From Bermanella sp034110565 (GTDB lineage Bacteria; Pseudomonadota; Gammaproteobacteria; Pseudomonadales; Oceanobacteraceae), in contig JAWUYY010000089.1 of NCBI GenBank assembly GCA_034110565.1, forward strand, positions 1 to 25,965: a stretch of DNA of 25,965 bases, written 5' to 3'. A program made the position numbers and the translations under genes. Within the stretch, counting starts at the first letter, position 1; every line of letters begins with the position of its first letter. The notes beneath the pieces were generated by a model, which worked only from the letters and a program-made list of their open reading frames with translations, ran no database searches and had not been told where the DNA came from. Below are positions 8,160 through 16,641 of this stretch, one piece after another.

Positions 8160-8183
8160 AAGGGGAAACGTTGTTTCCCCTTT
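8160..8183. terminator. Hairpin between convergent acyltransferase and trkH genes
   Basis: A perfect 10-bp stem (8160-8169, AAGGGGAAAC, with 8173-8182) has a 3-base loop and starts 6 bases after the acyltransferase stop. It is 5 bases from the trkH stop on the other strand. T runs on either side are short, so it is a moderate bidirectional terminator. Confidence 0.7.
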
Positions 8184-8187
8184 GCGT

Positions 8188-9636
8188 TTACTGTCGCCAA
8201 AAAGCTGGAGTGAACAACACCAATAGTGTGAATATTTCTAAACGACCTAATAGCATCGCAAAACTTAATACCCACTTAGCAAAGTCACTAATGTTGGCAT
8301 AATTTGCAGCCACATCTCCAAGGCCTGGACCTAGGTTGTTAATGCAGGCACCTACGGCAGAAAACGCAGACACAAAATCCATCCCCGTTGCCAGCAGTAG
8401 TATGGTCATAATCAGATACAACATGATGTATACGCTGAAAAACCCCCAAACCGCTTCAACGACTCGGTCATCAATTGGACGACCACCAATACGAATAGGG
8501 ATGATGGCATTGGGGTGAATTAACCGCTTCATTTCCCGGCTACCTTGTTTATAAATAAGCATCACACGGATCACTTTCAAGCCGCCGCCAGTACTCCCCG
8601 CACAACCCCCCATGAAGGCTAAAAAGAATAAAAAGAAAGGCAAAAAAGCTGGCCATAAAGAGAAATCTGCCGCGGTGAAACCTGTGGTCGTAGCAATACT
8701 GACTAGCTCAAACACACCAAATCTTAGAGCTTCATTAGGGTCATAACTCTTACTGAGGACTAAAGTGGTAAAGGTGATAGCCGCTGCAATTAATAAAACA
8801 ATGAGTAAGGTCTTGACCTCAGGGTCTGCAAAATAATGGCGAATAGATTTATAGCGCCAAGCGTGAAAATGGAGGGCGAAATTAAATATGCTGATGATCA
8901 TGAAAAAGATGGCAACGCTTTCAATCAGTGAACTGTCAAAATATCCAATACTGTCATCATGAGTGCTAAAGCCCCCAATGGCTACGGTACTAAAGGCGTG
9001 ACAAATAGCGTCAAATAAACTCATGCCAGCTAAATAAAAACCAATACCACATGCAATGGTTAGGGCCAGATAAATATACCAGAGGGTTTTGGCAGTTTCG
9101 GTAATGCGGGGGGTGAGCTTGCTGTCTTTCATGGGCCCAGGGATTTCGGTACGGTAAAGCTGCATGCCCCCAATGCCTAGCATCGGCAAGATGGCCACCG
9201 CCAAAACAATGATCCCCATACCGCCTAACCATTGTAGAAGCTGGCGATAAAACAAGATGGATTCAGGTAGCGCGTCAATCCCCGTTAGTACGGTGGCACC
9301 TGTTGTGGTCCAGCCGGAAAGGGATTCAAAAAACGCATCGGTAAAATTCAGCCCTGTGCTTTCGGCTAGCATCAAAGGTAAAGCCCCAGAGAGAGCCAGT
9401 ACCAGCCAAAACAAAACGGTGACCACAAAGCCGTCTCGGGTTTTTAAGTCTTGCTGTTGATTGCGCACCGGATACCAGCATAAAGCGCCTGCCGCAAAGT
9501 TAATGGCCAGAGCCCCAGCAAATGCCTCAAGTGCACCGTCTTGATATAGAAAACTGATGATAATGGGCGGTAACAGCGCTAGGCTGAAAACCATGAGTAA
9601 AATACCCAATATGCGAAAAATGATGGCTGGATGCAT
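8188..9636 (-). CDS. trkH: Trk-type potassium uptake protein, membrane subunit
   Basis: This is the inner-membrane pore of the Trk K+ uptake system, gated by TrkA. The 482 residues form a series of hydrophobic segments with the four pore-loop regions of the TrkH/KtrB superfamily: SLSGWTTTGATVL, AFSTVAIGGFSTH, SIATTTGFTAADFS and AVGACINNLGPGLGD. Each keeps the T-x-G or I-N-N-L-G type filter residue set. An upstream SMLAKQ-like regulatory domain is absent, as expected for this subunit. The length matches E. coli TrkH (483). It lies 92 bases downstream of trkA in the same direction, so channel and gating subunit are probably co-transcribed. In E. coli trkH is elsewhere on the chromosome. Confidence 0.95.
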   Translation of the reverse strand: MHPAIIFRILGILLMVFSLALLPPIIISFLYQDGALEAFAGALAINFAAGALCWYPVRNQQQDLKTRDGFVVTVLFWLVLALSGALPLMLAESTGLNFTDAFFESLSGWTTTGATVLTGIDALPESILFYRQLLQWLGGMGIIVLAVAILPMLGIGGMQLYRTEIPGPMKDSKLTPRITETAKTLWYIYLALTIACGIGFYLAGMSLFDAICHAFSTVAIGGFSTHDDSIGYFDSSLIESVAIFFMIISIFNFALHFHAWRYKSIRHYFADPEVKTLLIVLLIAAAITFTTLVLSKSYDPNEALRFGVFELVSIATTTGFTAADFSLWPAFLPFFLFFLAFMGGCAGSTGGGLKVIRVMLIYKQGSREMKRLIHPNAIIPIRIGGRPIDDRVVEAVWGFFSVYIMLYLIMTILLLATGMDFVSAFSAVGACINNLGPGLGDVAANYANISDFAKWVLSFAMLLGRLEIFTLLVLFTPAFWRQ

Positions 9637-9662
9637 AGTCTCTTGTACTCATTAAAATGGCA

Positions 9663-9700
9663 GCCTGCCACTTTTAGCAGGTGTAAGGTTTTACCCTTAC
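9663..9700 (-). other. Two small hairpins in the trkA-trkH spacer
   Basis: CCTGC (9664-9668) pairs with GCAGG (9677-9681), and GTAAGG (9683-9688) pairs with CCTTAC (9695-9700). Neither is followed by a T run on the minus strand, so they are not typical terminators. They may shape mRNA stability or the relative amounts of TrkA and TrkH; this role is a guess. Confidence 0.35.
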
Positions 9701-9728
9701 TACCGGTGTTTCTTTATTGTTATGTCGC

Positions 9729-11108
9729 TCAAAAGAAGCCTAATTCCACTTGGAATAAGCGCTCCACTTCTGGGATACGTTTTTTATTCAACACGAATAA
9801 GATCACGTGGTCCTCGCTTTCGACCACTACATCTCCGTGGGCAATCAATACTTGTTCATTACGTATGATGGCACCAATGGTGGAACCCTCTGGTAAGTCA
9901 ATTTGATCAAGGCGACGACCCACTACTTTTGAGGTATTTTTATCCCCGTGAGCAATGGCTTCGATGGCTTCAGCAGCGCCACGTCGCAGGCTATGCACGT
10001 TGGCCACATCACCGCGGCGAACGTGGGTTAGCAAGCTGCCTATGGTTGTTTGACTTGGGCTGATGGCGATATCAATGCCTTGTCCTTGGACCAGATCAAC
10101 GTATTGAGCTTTGTTGATTAACGTCATGACTTTACGTGCGCCTAATTGCTTGGCCAGCATGGAAGACATAACGTTGACTTCATCATCATTGGTGAGCGCG
10201 CAAAATACATCAGTGTTTTCGATGTTCGCTTCAAGCAGCAATTCTTTATCGGTCGCGCTGCCATTCATGATGATGGTTTTGCTTTTTACTTTTTCGCTTA
10301 AACGTTCGCAGCGCTGCAAGTTGTGATCAATTAACTTCACGTTATAGAAGGGTTCAAGTACTTGAGCGAGTCGTGCACCAATGTTACCGCCCCCTGCGAT
10401 AATCACGCGTTTGTACGGTTGCTCGCTGCGGCGCAGCTCTGCCATGACGGTGCGAATGTCTTTTGTGGCGGCAATAAAGAAGACTTCATCATCCACTTCG
10501 ATGACAGTATCGGCGGCAGGCAAGATAGCCTGACCTCGACGATAAATAGCCGCAACGCGAGTGTCGACGCCACTTTTTAAGTGCTCGCGCAAATAACGTA
10601 ATTCTTGTCCCACAAGTGGCCCACCGTAGTAAGCCTTCACACCTACTAATTTGGCCCTGTTATCTGCAAAGTCCAGTACTTGTAGGGCGCCAGGGAATTC
10701 TAACAAGCGCTTAATGTAGTTAGTAACCACTTGCTCCGGACTAATGAATACATCAATAGGAATGCCCTGAGCACCAAATAACTCTTGGTATTGGGTATAT
10801 TCTTGGGCGCGAATACGGCTTATTTTTGTGGGGGTTTTGAATAAGGAGTGAGCAACTTGGCAGGCCATCATGTTGACTTCATCGCTATTGGTGACGGCCA
10901 CTAGCATGTCGGCGTCGTCGCCGCCGGCTTGGCTAAGTACATGAGGGTACGAAGCTTTACCGCGAACGGTACGAATATCTAAGCGGTTTTGTAATTCTTT
11001 TAAACGATCACTGTCCGTGTCTACGACAGTGATGTCGTTACCTTCTGTGGCAAGGTGTTCAGCTAGGGTACCGCCTACTTGGCCTGCACCTAATATAATA
11101 ATTTTCAT
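9729..11108 (-). CDS. trkA: Trk potassium uptake regulatory subunit, NAD(H)-binding
   Basis: This cytoplasmic protein binds NAD(H)/nucleotides and gates the TrkH pore. It has the double arrangement typical of TrkA. The first Rossmann RCK domain begins at IIILGAGQVGGTLAEHL (residues 3-19), and a TrkA_C domain is centred near residues 150-220. A second Rossmann domain begins at RVIIAGGGNIGARLAQVLE (near residue 233), with its own C-terminal domain ending around GDVVVESEDHVILFV. The length of 459 aa is that of the E. coli protein (458). It follows rsmB in the conserved order def-fmt-rsmB-trkA, separated by a structured 167-bp spacer, and precedes trkH. Confidence 0.96.
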   Translation of the reverse strand: MKIIILGAGQVGGTLAEHLATEGNDITVVDTDSDRLKELQNRLDIRTVRGKASYPHVLSQAGGDDADMLVAVTNSDEVNMMACQVAHSLFKTPTKISRIRAQEYTQYQELFGAQGIPIDVFISPEQVVTNYIKRLLEFPGALQVLDFADNRAKLVGVKAYYGGPLVGQELRYLREHLKSGVDTRVAAIYRRGQAILPAADTVIEVDDEVFFIAATKDIRTVMAELRRSEQPYKRVIIAGGGNIGARLAQVLEPFYNVKLIDHNLQRCERLSEKVKSKTIIMNGSATDKELLLEANIENTDVFCALTNDDEVNVMSSMLAKQLGARKVMTLINKAQYVDLVQGQGIDIAISPSQTTIGSLLTHVRRGDVANVHSLRRGAAEAIEAIAHGDKNTSKVVGRRLDQIDLPEGSTIGAIIRNEQVLIAHGDVVVESEDHVILFVLNKKRIPEVERLFQVELGFF

Positions 11109-11275
11109 ACGGACTAATGAAACCTATCTGCGTTGCCAATACGTTGTTAAAAACCGCTTTTTTGTGCATCACATAGCGCGGCTATGAGGGTCACTAATAA
11201 AGCCTATGTTTGACGGTTAAGAGTGCTTGTTTTGCCTGCCTCTATAACGTGCTCTTAATTAATAGCTAATGTTTG
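11109..11275 (-). other. Structured non-coding spacer between rsmB and trkA
   Basis: No open frame with a start site fills this gap. It contains CATAGC-GCG-GCTATG (11172-11186), a perfect 6-bp hairpin. A longer-range pair of TTAAGAG near 11217 with CTCTTAA at 11252-11258 could also form. On the minus strand the part next to trkA reads ...AACAACGTATTGGCAACGC..., resembling a spacer sequence I recall from other marine gammaproteobacteria; that recollection is not verified. It may be a dispersed repeat remnant or a leader for trkA. Confidence 0.4.
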
Positions 11276-12586
11276 TTAAAGCTGTTTTTTCAGTAGCGCA
11301 TAAAAGAAACCATCGTGTCCATTAGCTTGTGGAAAAAGCTGCCAGCCAAATCCGGTATCAATACCTGTGGATAGTTCCATGGGTTCTAGCTGCGCATCGC
11401 TTTGTTCACTTAAAAATGCGGCGATGTTATCACTGTTTTCCACCGATAAAATGGAGCAAGTGGCATAGAGTAACGTGCCACCTGGTTTCAATAAGTCCCA
11501 CGCCTTTCTTAATATCTGCCCCTGCAATTGCGCAAGGTTATCAATATCTTCTTTTTTACGCAGTAATTTAATGTCTGGGTGGCGTCTTATGACACCGGTA
11601 GCGCTGCACGGTACGTCTAAAAGTATTCGATCAAACGGAACACCGTCCCACCAATCTTCAGGATTTTGAGCATGCCCTTGAATCACCTGAGCGGTGAGTT
11701 TTAGGCGTGCAAGATTCTCTTCTACTCGCGTAAGTCGTTTTGCATCAGCATCGAGTGCGAGCACATGAGATAGGTTGTTGCTGTGCTCGAGAATATGACA
11801 GGTTTTTCCTCCTGGGGCGCTGCAAGCATCCAGAATTCGCTCATTTGGTTGAGGGTTCAAAAGGGCACCAGCCAGTTGTGCAGCCTCGTCCTGTACACTG
11901 CAACTGGCGTCAATAAAGCCTGGCAGTTTAGTGACATCACAAGCTTGCTCTAAATAAATAGAAGTGAGCGCATGCTTACCTTCAACTGCTTCTATATCAA
12001 AGCTTTTTAATGTTTGTAGGTACTCACTTCTGGTTTGTGAACGGTCGTTGTTGCGCAAGCAAAGGGGGGCTTGCTTATTGCCTTGCTCACAGATGGCTTG
12101 CCATTGATCTGGCCAGTTCTTTTTAAGCAGTTTGATGAACCATTTAGGGTGTTCAAAACTCGGCACCTCACTGTCTTTTAAACCCGCCATAAGCTCAGTT
12201 TTTTCTCGCTGAAAGCGGCGTAAGATGGCGTTCAAGACCCCTTTGAACTTACCTAGTTTAAGCTGATCACAGGCCTCAACGGTTTCGTTGATGGCGGCAT
12301 GCTCAGAGATCTCACTGTGGGCGAGCTGGTATAAGCCCACCCATAAAAGTGCTTGGATTGGTCGTGCGGACTCTGGCAAAGGCTTAACTAATAGGATTTT
12401 GCTTAGGGCATTTATAGAGAAAAAATATCGACAACTGCCAAAACATAAGTGTTGTAAGAGAGGTTTATCTTGCTCTAGACCTTGCTTAGAGAAATAAGCC
12501 AAGGCCGATGTGAGGCTTTTTTGCTCGTCTACCACATCAAGTAAAACCTGAGCCGCAAGGGCTCGGCTATTTAAAACTGCTGGCAT
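11276..12586 (-). CDS. rsmB: 16S rRNA (cytosine-967-C5)-methyltransferase
   Basis: RsmB (Sun/Fmu) makes m5C967 in 16S rRNA using S-adenosylmethionine. The first about 140 residues form the NusB-like helical RNA-binding domain (ALAAQVLLDVV, NAILRRFQREK). The methyltransferase part has DACSAPGGKTCH for SAM binding, then LDVPCSATGVIRRHPDIK and YATCSI, which carry the two conserved cysteines of RNA m5C methyltransferases. The length of 436 aa fits the family (429 in E. coli). Its ATG follows the fmt stop directly (TAAATG, no gap), so translation is likely coupled to fmt. The cytoplasmic product acts on the ribosome. Confidence 0.95.
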   Translation of the reverse strand: MPAVLNSRALAAQVLLDVVDEQKSLTSALAYFSKQGLEQDKPLLQHLCFGSCRYFFSINALSKILLVKPLPESARPIQALLWVGLYQLAHSEISEHAAINETVEACDQLKLGKFKGVLNAILRRFQREKTELMAGLKDSEVPSFEHPKWFIKLLKKNWPDQWQAICEQGNKQAPLCLRNNDRSQTRSEYLQTLKSFDIEAVEGKHALTSIYLEQACDVTKLPGFIDASCSVQDEAAQLAGALLNPQPNERILDACSAPGGKTCHILEHSNNLSHVLALDADAKRLTRVEENLARLKLTAQVIQGHAQNPEDWWDGVPFDRILLDVPCSATGVIRRHPDIKLLRKKEDIDNLAQLQGQILRKAWDLLKPGGTLLYATCSILSVENSDNIAAFLSEQSDAQLEPMELSTGIDTGFGWQLFPQANGHDGFFYALLKKQL

Positions 12587-13528
12587 TTAGAGCTCACTGG
12601 CTAATACGTAATGTTCATTGAAAGGGTGTTTGCCGTTCAGAATATCGGCAACCTTCATGGGTTTTTTCCCTGGTAACTGAATCAGCTCAAGTGAAACCGC
12701 CATATTGCCACAGGCGATGATAATGCCCATATCATTCACCGAAAGTATGGTGCCAGCAATGGCGGTATGAGCGTTAGGGTAAACCTGAGCCTGTAGAATA
12801 CGAATACGATTATCACCTAATAAGGTGTAACACATGGGCACAGGGTTGAATGCGCGAATTTTCTGCACCACTTGTTGGGCATCTTGACGCCAATCGATCA
12901 GGGCTTCGTTTTTATTGAGCTTGTGAGCATAGGTTGAGAGCTCATCATTTTGCACTTCACCTAAAACTGCGCCCTGCGAGAATTTATTCACCACATGAAC
13001 AACCGCTTCGCTGCCAATTTTTGCTAGGCGGTCATGCAGCGAGCCACCTGTATCGTTTGGCATAATCGGCGTATCCACTTTATACAGCATAGGGCCAGTA
13101 TCTAGACCTAGCTCCATTTGCATGACAGTGACACCGGTTTTATCGTCGCCAGCTTCAATGGCTCGTTGAATAGGCGCTGCTCCGCGCCAGCGAGGTAATA
13201 AAGACGCATGGCTATTGATGCAACCAAGGGTAGGGATATCTAAAACGAATTGCGGTAATAATAAGCCATAAGCTACCACTATTAATAAATCCGGCTTTAA
13301 GTCGGCCAGTTGTTGAACATCTTCAGCGGCTTTAAAGTTAAGCGGTTGGAAAACCTCAATACCATTATCCAAAGCAAGGTGTTTAACAGCGCTAGGCTGT
13401 AATTTTTTTCCACGTCCAGCAGGACGGTCGGGCTGTGTATAAACACCGACAATATTGGCAGACGTTTTTAATAAGGCCTCTAAGTGTCGAGCGGCAAAAT
13501 CAGGCGTGCCTGCAAATACAATTCTCAA
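12587..13528 (-). CDS. fmt: Methionyl-tRNA formyltransferase
   Basis: Fmt transfers a formyl group from 10-formyl-THF to initiator Met-tRNA. The N-terminal Rossmann-like catalytic domain carries INSHASLLPRWRGAAPIQRA, with the conserved Asn/His pair, and the downstream GLDTGPML region with its catalytic Asp. A C-terminal OB-like tRNA-binding domain follows from about residue 205. The 313-aa length is normal. The start codon is the rare TTG at 13526-13528: AAGGA lies 7 bases upstream and MRIVFAGTPDF aligns with family N-termini, while no ATG lies nearby. The gene sits between def and rsmB, as in most gammaproteobacteria. Confidence 0.96.
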   Translation of the reverse strand: MRIVFAGTPDFAARHLEALLKTSANIVGVYTQPDRPAGRGKKLQPSAVKHLALDNGIEVFQPLNFKAAEDVQQLADLKPDLLIVVAYGLLLPQFVLDIPTLGCINSHASLLPRWRGAAPIQRAIEAGDDKTGVTVMQMELGLDTGPMLYKVDTPIMPNDTGGSLHDRLAKIGSEAVVHVVNKFSQGAVLGEVQNDELSTYAHKLNKNEALIDWRQDAQQVVQKIRAFNPVPMCYTLLGDNRIRILQAQVYPNAHTAIAGTILSVNDMGIIIACGNMAVSLELIQLPGKKPMKVADILNGKHPFNEHYVLASEL

Positions 13529-13596
13529 GGGAATATCCTTAGGGCCCGCTCACACTAGCTGAACGAGGCCTGTTATGGGCTAAAAATCTGTCAGAC

Positions 13597-13618
13597 AAGG
13601 CCGTAAGCGCTTGGCCTT
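13597..13618 (-). other. Intercistronic hairpin between def and fmt
   Basis: AAGGCC (13597-13602) pairs with GGCCTT (13613-13618) around a 10-base loop just downstream of the def stop. No T run follows on the minus strand, so full termination is unlikely. It may stabilise or partly attenuate the def-fmt message. Confidence 0.4.
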
Positions 13619-13623
13619 ATGGG

Positions 13624-14139
13624 TTAAACGTTTTTAGCGGCTAAGCGGTGCTGCTTTTCAAGTTTTTTACGAATACGGTCACGCTTGGTGCTCGAAAGGT
13701 AGTCCACGAACAATTTACCGTCTAGGTGATCCATCTCGTGTTGAATACAAACCGCTAACAAGCCTGTGGCTTCAAGCTTAATGGCTTTACCATCTTGATC
13801 GATGGCTTCAATTAAACAGTGCTCAACACGTTCAACATCTTCATAGAAGCCAGGAATGCTCAAACAGCCTTCCTGCATTTTTTCCTTTTCGCCATCTAAT
13901 ACGGTGATTTTAGGATTAATAAATACAAGTGGTTCGTTTCTGTCTTCGCTCACATCCACCACGATGATCTCTTCATGAACATCCACTTGTGACGCAGCAA
14001 GGCCAATGCCCGGTGCCTCATACATAGTGTCGAACATGTCCTTGATTAGCTGGCGATGTTTGTCGGTAACCTGTGTGACCGGCTTGGCTTTCGTGCGCAA
14101 GCGGGGGTCTGGGAACTCTAAAATATCTAATATAGCCAT
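13624..14139 (-). CDS. def: Peptide deformylase
   Basis: This metal-dependent hydrolase removes the N-formyl group from nascent proteins at the ribosome. All three family motifs are present: GIGLAASQ (motif 1), EGCLSIPG (motif 2, with the metal-binding Cys) and QHEMDHLDG (motif 3, HExxH with two metal-binding His and the catalytic Glu). The 171-aa length is close to the 169 of E. coli. It is the first gene of the leftward cluster def-fmt-rsmB-trkA-trkH; Fmt and Def add and remove the same formyl group. A promoter with a perfect -10 lies about 60 bases upstream. Confidence 0.97.
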   Translation of the reverse strand: MAILDILEFPDPRLRTKAKPVTQVTDKHRQLIKDMFDTMYEAPGIGLAASQVDVHEEIIVVDVSEDRNEPLVFINPKITVLDGEKEKMQEGCLSIPGFYEDVERVEHCLIEAIDQDGKAIKLEATGLLAVCIQHEMDHLDGKLFVDYLSSTKRDRIRKKLEKQHRLAAKNV

Positions 14140-14198
14140 AAACTTGTGAAGCCTTAGTAGTCATCAGGGTATTGGCCCTGCTAATATTGTATGTATCT

Positions 14199-14228
14199 AT
14201 TATATCCAATGTAGCTGCCGGTTGTCTC
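14199..14228 (-). promoter_or_regulatory. Candidate promoter for the def operon
   Basis: On the minus strand a perfect TATAAT (14199-14204) lies 18 bases downstream of GAGACA (14223-14228), which matches TTGACA at four of six positions. Transcription would start about 50 bases before the def ATG. The region is shared with the divergent LysM gene. Confidence 0.5.
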
Positions 14229-14267
14229 ATAACCTGTGGTATACAAATAAAAATAAGGGATTAACCC

Positions 14268-15320
14268 ATGCTCAACCCCTTGCTTAAACGCATATCTCTG
14301 GCCTTTTGTCTTGTTGGCTGTATTAGTATTGCGGCTCATGCTGTCGATTTAAAGCCGGGCCACCCAGTGGAGTATGTGGTCAAAGATGGGGATACCTTGT
14401 GGGACTTATCGCAAAAGTTTTTAGATGATGCATGGTTATGGCCAGAGATTTGGCAAATTAATGAACAAATTGATAACCCCCACCTTATTTATCCTGGCGA
14501 TACTATTGGTTTGGTATACCGAGGCTCTCAAGTAAAGGTAACCGTGACTGGGCGCTCTGCTGCCGTGAATGAAGTTGTGAAGCTGACACCGACTGCGCGT
14601 ATCAGCGTACTAGCCAGCGCGATTCCACCGATCCCTATGACGGCCATCTCTAGTTTCATGACAAATAGTCGTATTGTAAAAAGCAAACAGCTAAAAGGCG
14701 CGCCTTATGTGGTCGCGGGTGATGACAATCGTATTTTGGCGGGTGGTGGCGGTAAAGTGTATGCGCGTGGCTTTGATAAAAAAGAAGAGCCACAAGCGGG
14801 TTACGGTATTTTCCGTAAAGGACAGGTATTTGTAGACCCTGATACATCTGAAGTACTGGGTCTTGAAGCTCGTGAAGTAGGAGCGGGTTCAGTACAGGCA
14901 TGGGATGGTGATGTTGCCACCTTGTCTTTGTCCAATACTCGTGAAGAAGTGATGGCCGGTGACCGCTTATTGGCGACAGAAGATCGTCAAGTAGTGGCTA
15001 ACTTCATTCCAAGTTCTCCACCAGATAATATTTATGGTCGTATGATTGCGGTATTGGGCGGCGTAACACAAATTGGTCAATACCAAGTGGTTGTGGTTAA
15101 CCAAGGTGAGCGTGACGGTGTAACAGAAGGCAATGTGTTGGCTATTTATAAAGAAGGTAACACGATTATTGACCGTGTTACTCGTCAGAAAGTGAAGCTA
15201 CCATCAGAGCGTGCGGGCCTTATGATGCTGTTTCGAGTGTTTGATAAAGTGAGCTATGGCTTGATTTTAAGAGCAAAAGTACCGTTATCTGTGGGTGATG
15301 AGGTGCGTAGCCCACAATAA
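14268..15320 (+). CDS. Exported LysM-domain protein, TsaP-like
   Basis: The 350-aa protein has a signal peptide (ISLAFCLVGCISIAAHA, cleavage near residue 26) and one LysM domain at about residues 34-83 (YVVKDGDTLWDLSQKF, then NPHLIYPGDTIGLVY). LysM domains bind peptidoglycan in the periplasm. The remaining beta-rich part resembles the FlgT-C-like region of TsaP proteins. In Pseudomonas aeruginosa the LysM gene at this same place between def and dprA (PA0020) is known as TsaP, which associates with the type IV pilus secretin. Synteny and domain order support the same assignment here, but no pilus genes lie in the window. AAGGGA is 8 bases before the ATG. A strong terminator follows, so it is probably monocistronic. 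Confidence 0.82.
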   Translation: MLNPLLKRISLAFCLVGCISIAAHAVDLKPGHPVEYVVKDGDTLWDLSQKFLDDAWLWPEIWQINEQIDNPHLIYPGDTIGLVYRGSQVKVTVTGRSAAVNEVVKLTPTARISVLASAIPPIPMTAISSFMTNSRIVKSKQLKGAPYVVAGDDNRILAGGGGKVYARGFDKKEEPQAGYGIFRKGQVFVDPDTSEVLGLEAREVGAGSVQAWDGDVATLSLSNTREEVMAGDRLLATEDRQVVANFIPSSPPDNIYGRMIAVLGGVTQIGQYQVVVVNQGERDGVTEGNVLAIYKEGNTIIDRVTRQKVKLPSERAGLMMLFRVFDKVSYGLILRAKVPLSVGDEVRSPQ

Positions 15321-15367
15321 TAAAATTATTCACATGGGTTAGATTTCAGCCCATCGCCTGATTCTTT

Positions 15368-15407
15368 CAAAAAAGCCTTTGGTTAAAGTAACCAAGGGCT
15401 TTTTTTA
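15368..15407 (+). terminator. Rho-independent terminator after the LysM gene
   Basis: An 11-bp stem with one G-T pair (15374-15384 with 15390-15400) has a 5-base loop and is followed by seven T. Preceding A residues make it potentially bidirectional. Confidence 0.9.
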
Positions 15408-15442
15408 TGCCTAGGTTTTTAGATAAGAAATACAGGTAAAAG

Positions 15443-16576
15443 ATGACGACCATGGATTGGACAACGCAACAATTGGCTTTGATAAACCTCGCCTTGGTGC
15501 CCGGAATTGGGCCGAAAACATTACAAAAATTATTGGCACAAGATATTTCGCCCAGTGATATTTATGCCATGGATTCAGCGCAACTAGCGTCTGTGGGTAT
15601 AGGGAAAAAAATCGCACAATATATGGTTCAGCACCCAGTAAGCAAACCAAGTAAACAAGTTGAAGCCGCTTTAAGGTGGGCTCAAACACCCCATCATCAT
15701 GTATTAACATTGGCTTGTGATGCTTACCCTGAACGCTTAAAACACATAGCAACATCGCCCCCCTTGCTGATGGTAAAGGGTAATCTTGATGTTTTAACGT
15801 ATCCGCAGTTGGCCATGGTAGGAAGTCGTTACCCTACCAGCAGCGGCGCGCAACAAGCTTATGATTTTGCGCAGCAACTTTCTAACATGGGTCTCACTAT
15901 AACAAGCGGTCTAGCTCGTGGTATTGATGCACTCGCTCATCAAGGCGTTGTGGATGTGGGCGGTGCAACCGTCGGGGTTTTGGGTACGGGTATTGATGTT
16001 ATTTATCCGAAGGCGAATGAAAAATTAGCCGAGCAAATAATTGAAAGAGGGGCACTTGTCAGTGAGTTTCCTTTGGGTACAAAAGCCATGAAAGGAAACT
16101 TTCCTAGGCGTAATCGTATCGTTAGCGGATTAAGCTTGGGTACCCTCGTAGTTGAGGCCACATTAAAAAGCGGGTCATTAATTACCGCTCGCCAAGCCCT
16201 TGAGCAAAACCGAGAAGTTATGGCCATTCCAGGGGCGATTCATAACCCGCAAAAGGCAGGGTGCCATTATCTCATTCGCCAAGGTGCAAAATTAATTGAA
16301 ACATCAGGGCAGATACTAGAAGAACTTAGCTTACAAATAACCCAGCAAAATGCGGGGCTTGCTTCTAAATTAGATTGTGAGCAAGTAAGTTGTGCAAATT
16401 TAGAACTGCAAGGTGAGCAGTTAAAAGTCTATGACGCGCTGGATTACGATGGTTTAGATATGGAGAGTTTAGTTAATAAAACTCGAATGGATGTAGGTCA
16501 ACTTTCTATGCTCTTAATGGAGCTAGAATTGGCCGGTATCTTAAAACAAGAGCAAGGTGTTTATGCTCGCTGTTAG
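15443..16576 (+). CDS. dprA: DNA-processing protein DprA (Smf)
   Basis: DprA binds incoming single-stranded DNA during natural transformation and loads RecA on it; in many bacteria it is also present without known competence. The N-terminal SAM/HhH-like region (LALVPGIGPKTLQKLL) is followed by the Rossmann-like domain from about residue 110. That domain includes VGSRYPTSSGAQ, TSGLARGIDALAHQ, VLGTGIDVIYP, NFPRRNRIVSGLS and ATLKSGSLITARQALEQ, all hallmarks of the family. A C-terminal winged-helix region ends the 377-aa chain. It is first in a rightward run with tsaC, hemF and aroE, as in Pseudomonas. The start ATG at 15443 has an AGG-containing site about 7 bases upstream. Confidence 0.95.
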   Translation: MTTMDWTTQQLALINLALVPGIGPKTLQKLLAQDISPSDIYAMDSAQLASVGIGKKIAQYMVQHPVSKPSKQVEAALRWAQTPHHHVLTLACDAYPERLKHIATSPPLLMVKGNLDVLTYPQLAMVGSRYPTSSGAQQAYDFAQQLSNMGLTITSGLARGIDALAHQGVVDVGGATVGVLGTGIDVIYPKANEKLAEQIIERGALVSEFPLGTKAMKGNFPRRNRIVSGLSLGTLVVEATLKSGSLITARQALEQNREVMAIPGAIHNPQKAGCHYLIRQGAKLIETSGQILEELSLQITQQNAGLASKLDCEQVSCANLELQGEQLKVYDALDYDGLDMESLVNKTRMDVGQLSMLLMELELAGILKQEQGVYARC

Positions 16577-16641
16577 GCTAAACCTTGCATGAAGAGCATA
16601 GCTTAGGTACCTTGCGCATTCTGTCCTTTAAATCATACGAC

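Noticed and set aside
15411..15755. 114-codon leftward frame at the start of dprA
   Set aside because: It overlaps the terminator and conserved dprA coding sequence and has no plausible start site or family.
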